64,000 bases of DNA, taken from positions 44,665 through 108,664 of the forward strand of contig JAQGDQ010000712.1 of NCBI GenBank assembly GCA_030141605.1. The letters are read 5' to 3'. The first letter of the stretch is position 1. Each line of letters starts with the position of its first letter. The notes under the pieces were generated by a model. The model was not told the DNA's origin. It saw only the letters and a program-made list of their open reading frames with translations, and did not search any database. This document shows positions 57,001-60,000 of this stretch, one piece after another. The position numbers and the translations under genes are program-made. This stretch comes from Tubiluchus corallicola (taxonomy: Eukaryota > Priapulida > Priapulimorpha > Priapulimorphida > Tubiluchidae).

Positions 57001-60000
57001 TCTCGTTTTGCACCAGATCGTCTGATTGGACAACCAGAAAGTCGCAGCCGTCATCATAACAAGCCTCAGCAGGTCCCTGCATTGGCATCGGTGGTGATTG
57101 AAGACGTCTCGGTTGGTGCCGAGCACACTTTGGCTTTGACAAGTGCCGGCGATGTCTATGCTTGGGGTAACAGTGCAGACGGCCAGCTCGGTCTCGGTCA
57201 CACCCAATCCGTGAGAGAGCCGCAGTTGGTTGCTCTATTGTGTGGGAAAAATATAAAGCAAGTAAGTAGAACCTAAAAGGGAAGGAAAAGGAATTTTAAA
57301 GTATATCCCAAAGAACTTTCCATGCAACGTTATATTACTTAGTACTATGCTGACCTGCTATAAAGATTTATGAATTGAAAAAGTAAATTATGAATAATTT
57401 AAAATGTTTGTGCCGCCTGGTAAAACTGCACTGCATCACCATCACAATGTACAGCACTGATTCACCAAAAACACATTGTTTTTCTTATCGGCAATATATA
57501 GTAATTTAAACTATTGCTTAGTTTGTGAAGACTGTGCTACAGTAATGAATACTGTACCATGAATACAAATGCTCTGACTATTTTTCACATTTTACACAAT
57601 ATTATCTAAACTTGTTTCAAATAACTTACTGTTAAAATGGCTGCACCTAGCGGTTATCATGGGAGTTTAAATTCCAACAAACAAACACAACACAAACCAA
57701 AAAACAAACCAAAAAACAAAAAAACAAAACCAACAAAAAAAAAAAAACAAAACAAAAACCCAACACAACAAACACAAAAACCAAACAAAAACAAAAAACA
57801 CAAAACACACCACACACACACACAAAACAAAACAAAAACAAACCAAACTTCGTTTTATGAATGGGTCATTGTGTTCTGCTTCACTTCTTATCATATTGTT
57901 ATTTTAAAACTTTAGATAACTTGCGTGTTTTCAAGTACCGTCCATTTCATGATATTCCCTTTCATTTTTGGCACCCAGTTTTTCTAGTACACTTTAGTAC
58001 GTAGGGGTTTTTCATTAACTAAAAGCTCTGGAACATGATCTCTATTTTTTAGCAATGTGTACATGCTACAACTGATTAGTAAGGAAATTTAGAAAAGTAA
58101 TTGAGTGAATTTTTTATAGTAAGATTAGGAGTTTTGACTTATTGTACTTACAGTTAATTCTTTAAAATAGTTACTCACTCCTGACCTATGTGGCATTGAG
58201 TCTCTTTTTAAACCAACTAATCACCAAATAATCATCATCAAAAATTTTACTTGTAATGCAGTAAGTCTTTGCTTAATGCTAATGCATTCCAGCAAAATGC
58301 GACTTTAAGGGAAACGTCATTAAACGAAACCAAAACTTCCATAGAATGTAATGTGAAAGAATTGAGGTACGTTCCAGAAACAAAAATCAATGCTGCTGTT
58401 TCTTTGTGGTTTCTGCTAATTAATTTCTTTCTGCTTTCTTGAAACCACCTATCTTTCTTACCAATACGTACCTAGCTGGTGGTTTCTCTTTCATTAAGGT
58501 TTAAGCGTAGGCAACCATTAAACAATAAGCACTGCAGTGGCAAAGCCAAGGAAACCCTTGGAAATTGTATCACACCAGAGCACTGTATCGTTTACTGCGT
58601 AGTCTGGTTGCTATGGGAACAGGTTGCAGGTAGAATTACTTTGCACAAAGTTTGTTCAGAGGTCTGCTTGATAGAAACTGCAGTTAGCATGGTAGTCAGT
58701 CAGGAAGCAAAAAGATGTATAATAATTGCACTGTTTACATTACTAAAGCACTTTTAAAATGCAATATGTGCCATTTTAATGCTTCAAATTAAGTAAAAAA
58801 GTTGTTGATATAGTGAAAATTGGCTTTCAGCAAAGTGAAATAAAACGTGCGCCATTAAGTGAGAAAAAAGTATCAAATGCTCAGTGTCGTTAAAACCAAA
58901 TGTCGCTAAACGAAGAGTTGCGTAGTTTAAAACCTACAGTAAATGCATGTTCTGACTTGCTTGTTTTAGATTTCTGCTGGTAAAACTCACAGCGCAGCAT
59001 GGACCGCTCCAAAGCAACCGCGACGAGCACCCGGGACACCCGTCCCTCTTCAGTTAGGTATAGTGATATACTTTGCTTCTCATTTGAGTATTATGAATGC
59101 TTTTCCCTGTATTAAATTTCTAGATAGTGATACTACTGATGTGTAGCTGATGAAATACCTAAAATTTTTGCTGGAATTTGTTGATTCTTTTCTTCATTTC
59201 CTAAAGCAAGAAATAAACATAACTTCCTGTATATGAGAAATTGCATTTTCTTTCAAATTGTATGTCAGCTTTTCAAGATTAATGAGTTGTCACAGATGAA
59301 ATATATTATTTTCTAAATTTATTTCAATTTTGTGTTGAAGCCTGAAAAAACTATTGTTTAACTAGTGATAATGATAAATAGTGAGCTGCTTGCTTTATTC
59401 GATCAGTGCAGTTTTTCAAGGTTTGACCATGATGAGCATCCTAGGTGAAATTGTTTTTTATACTCAGCTTCAGGTACTCTGTGCACCTACAGCTGCAGCA
59501 ACAAGTTTACTGAGTGTTGTTGGCATTTTTTGTTTCACATTTTGCAACAAACATATTTACCTGCTGCTTCATTACTTTATCTGTAGACCTCTATTTAAAC
59601 AAATCAAGTGTTCCTTGTGCCACAAATGTTTAAACATTTGTTGGTACTGTACTTTAGTTTATATTGTAATCATGGATTATTTTTAATATCTGTTATAACT
59701 CTTTCTAACTATCAGCCACATGTCGTTATATCACTACTAATTCTGGTGACCTAATGTAAATTTGCTTCATAGGTTTCCAATGCCAAATATAACGTTATAA
59801 TTTGAACATTGCATGAATTACACATTGAATTTATGTACTTCTGATGTTCAAGAATTGTGATGATGTTGCGGAATAAAGGTAATTGAATTGAGTTGAATAC
59901 TAATTATATATCTAAATGTTTTGTTATGACAGGTTTGCCAACGAGTGTACCGCCACAGTTCTCTGCACTAAAAGATTGTGATATCAACACTGTGTGCTCA

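Noticed and set aside
57637-57915. Lysine/asparagine-rich 92-codon frame and its minus-strand Cys/Phe/Val-rich counterparts
   Set aside because: Both arise from the A/C-rich low-complexity tract.
59381-59686. 101-codon hydrophobic frame that could be a small membrane protein
   Set aside because: It lies inside an intron next to a LINE-like tail. Its hydrophobicity follows from T-rich sequence, and no conserved motif or promoter is visible.
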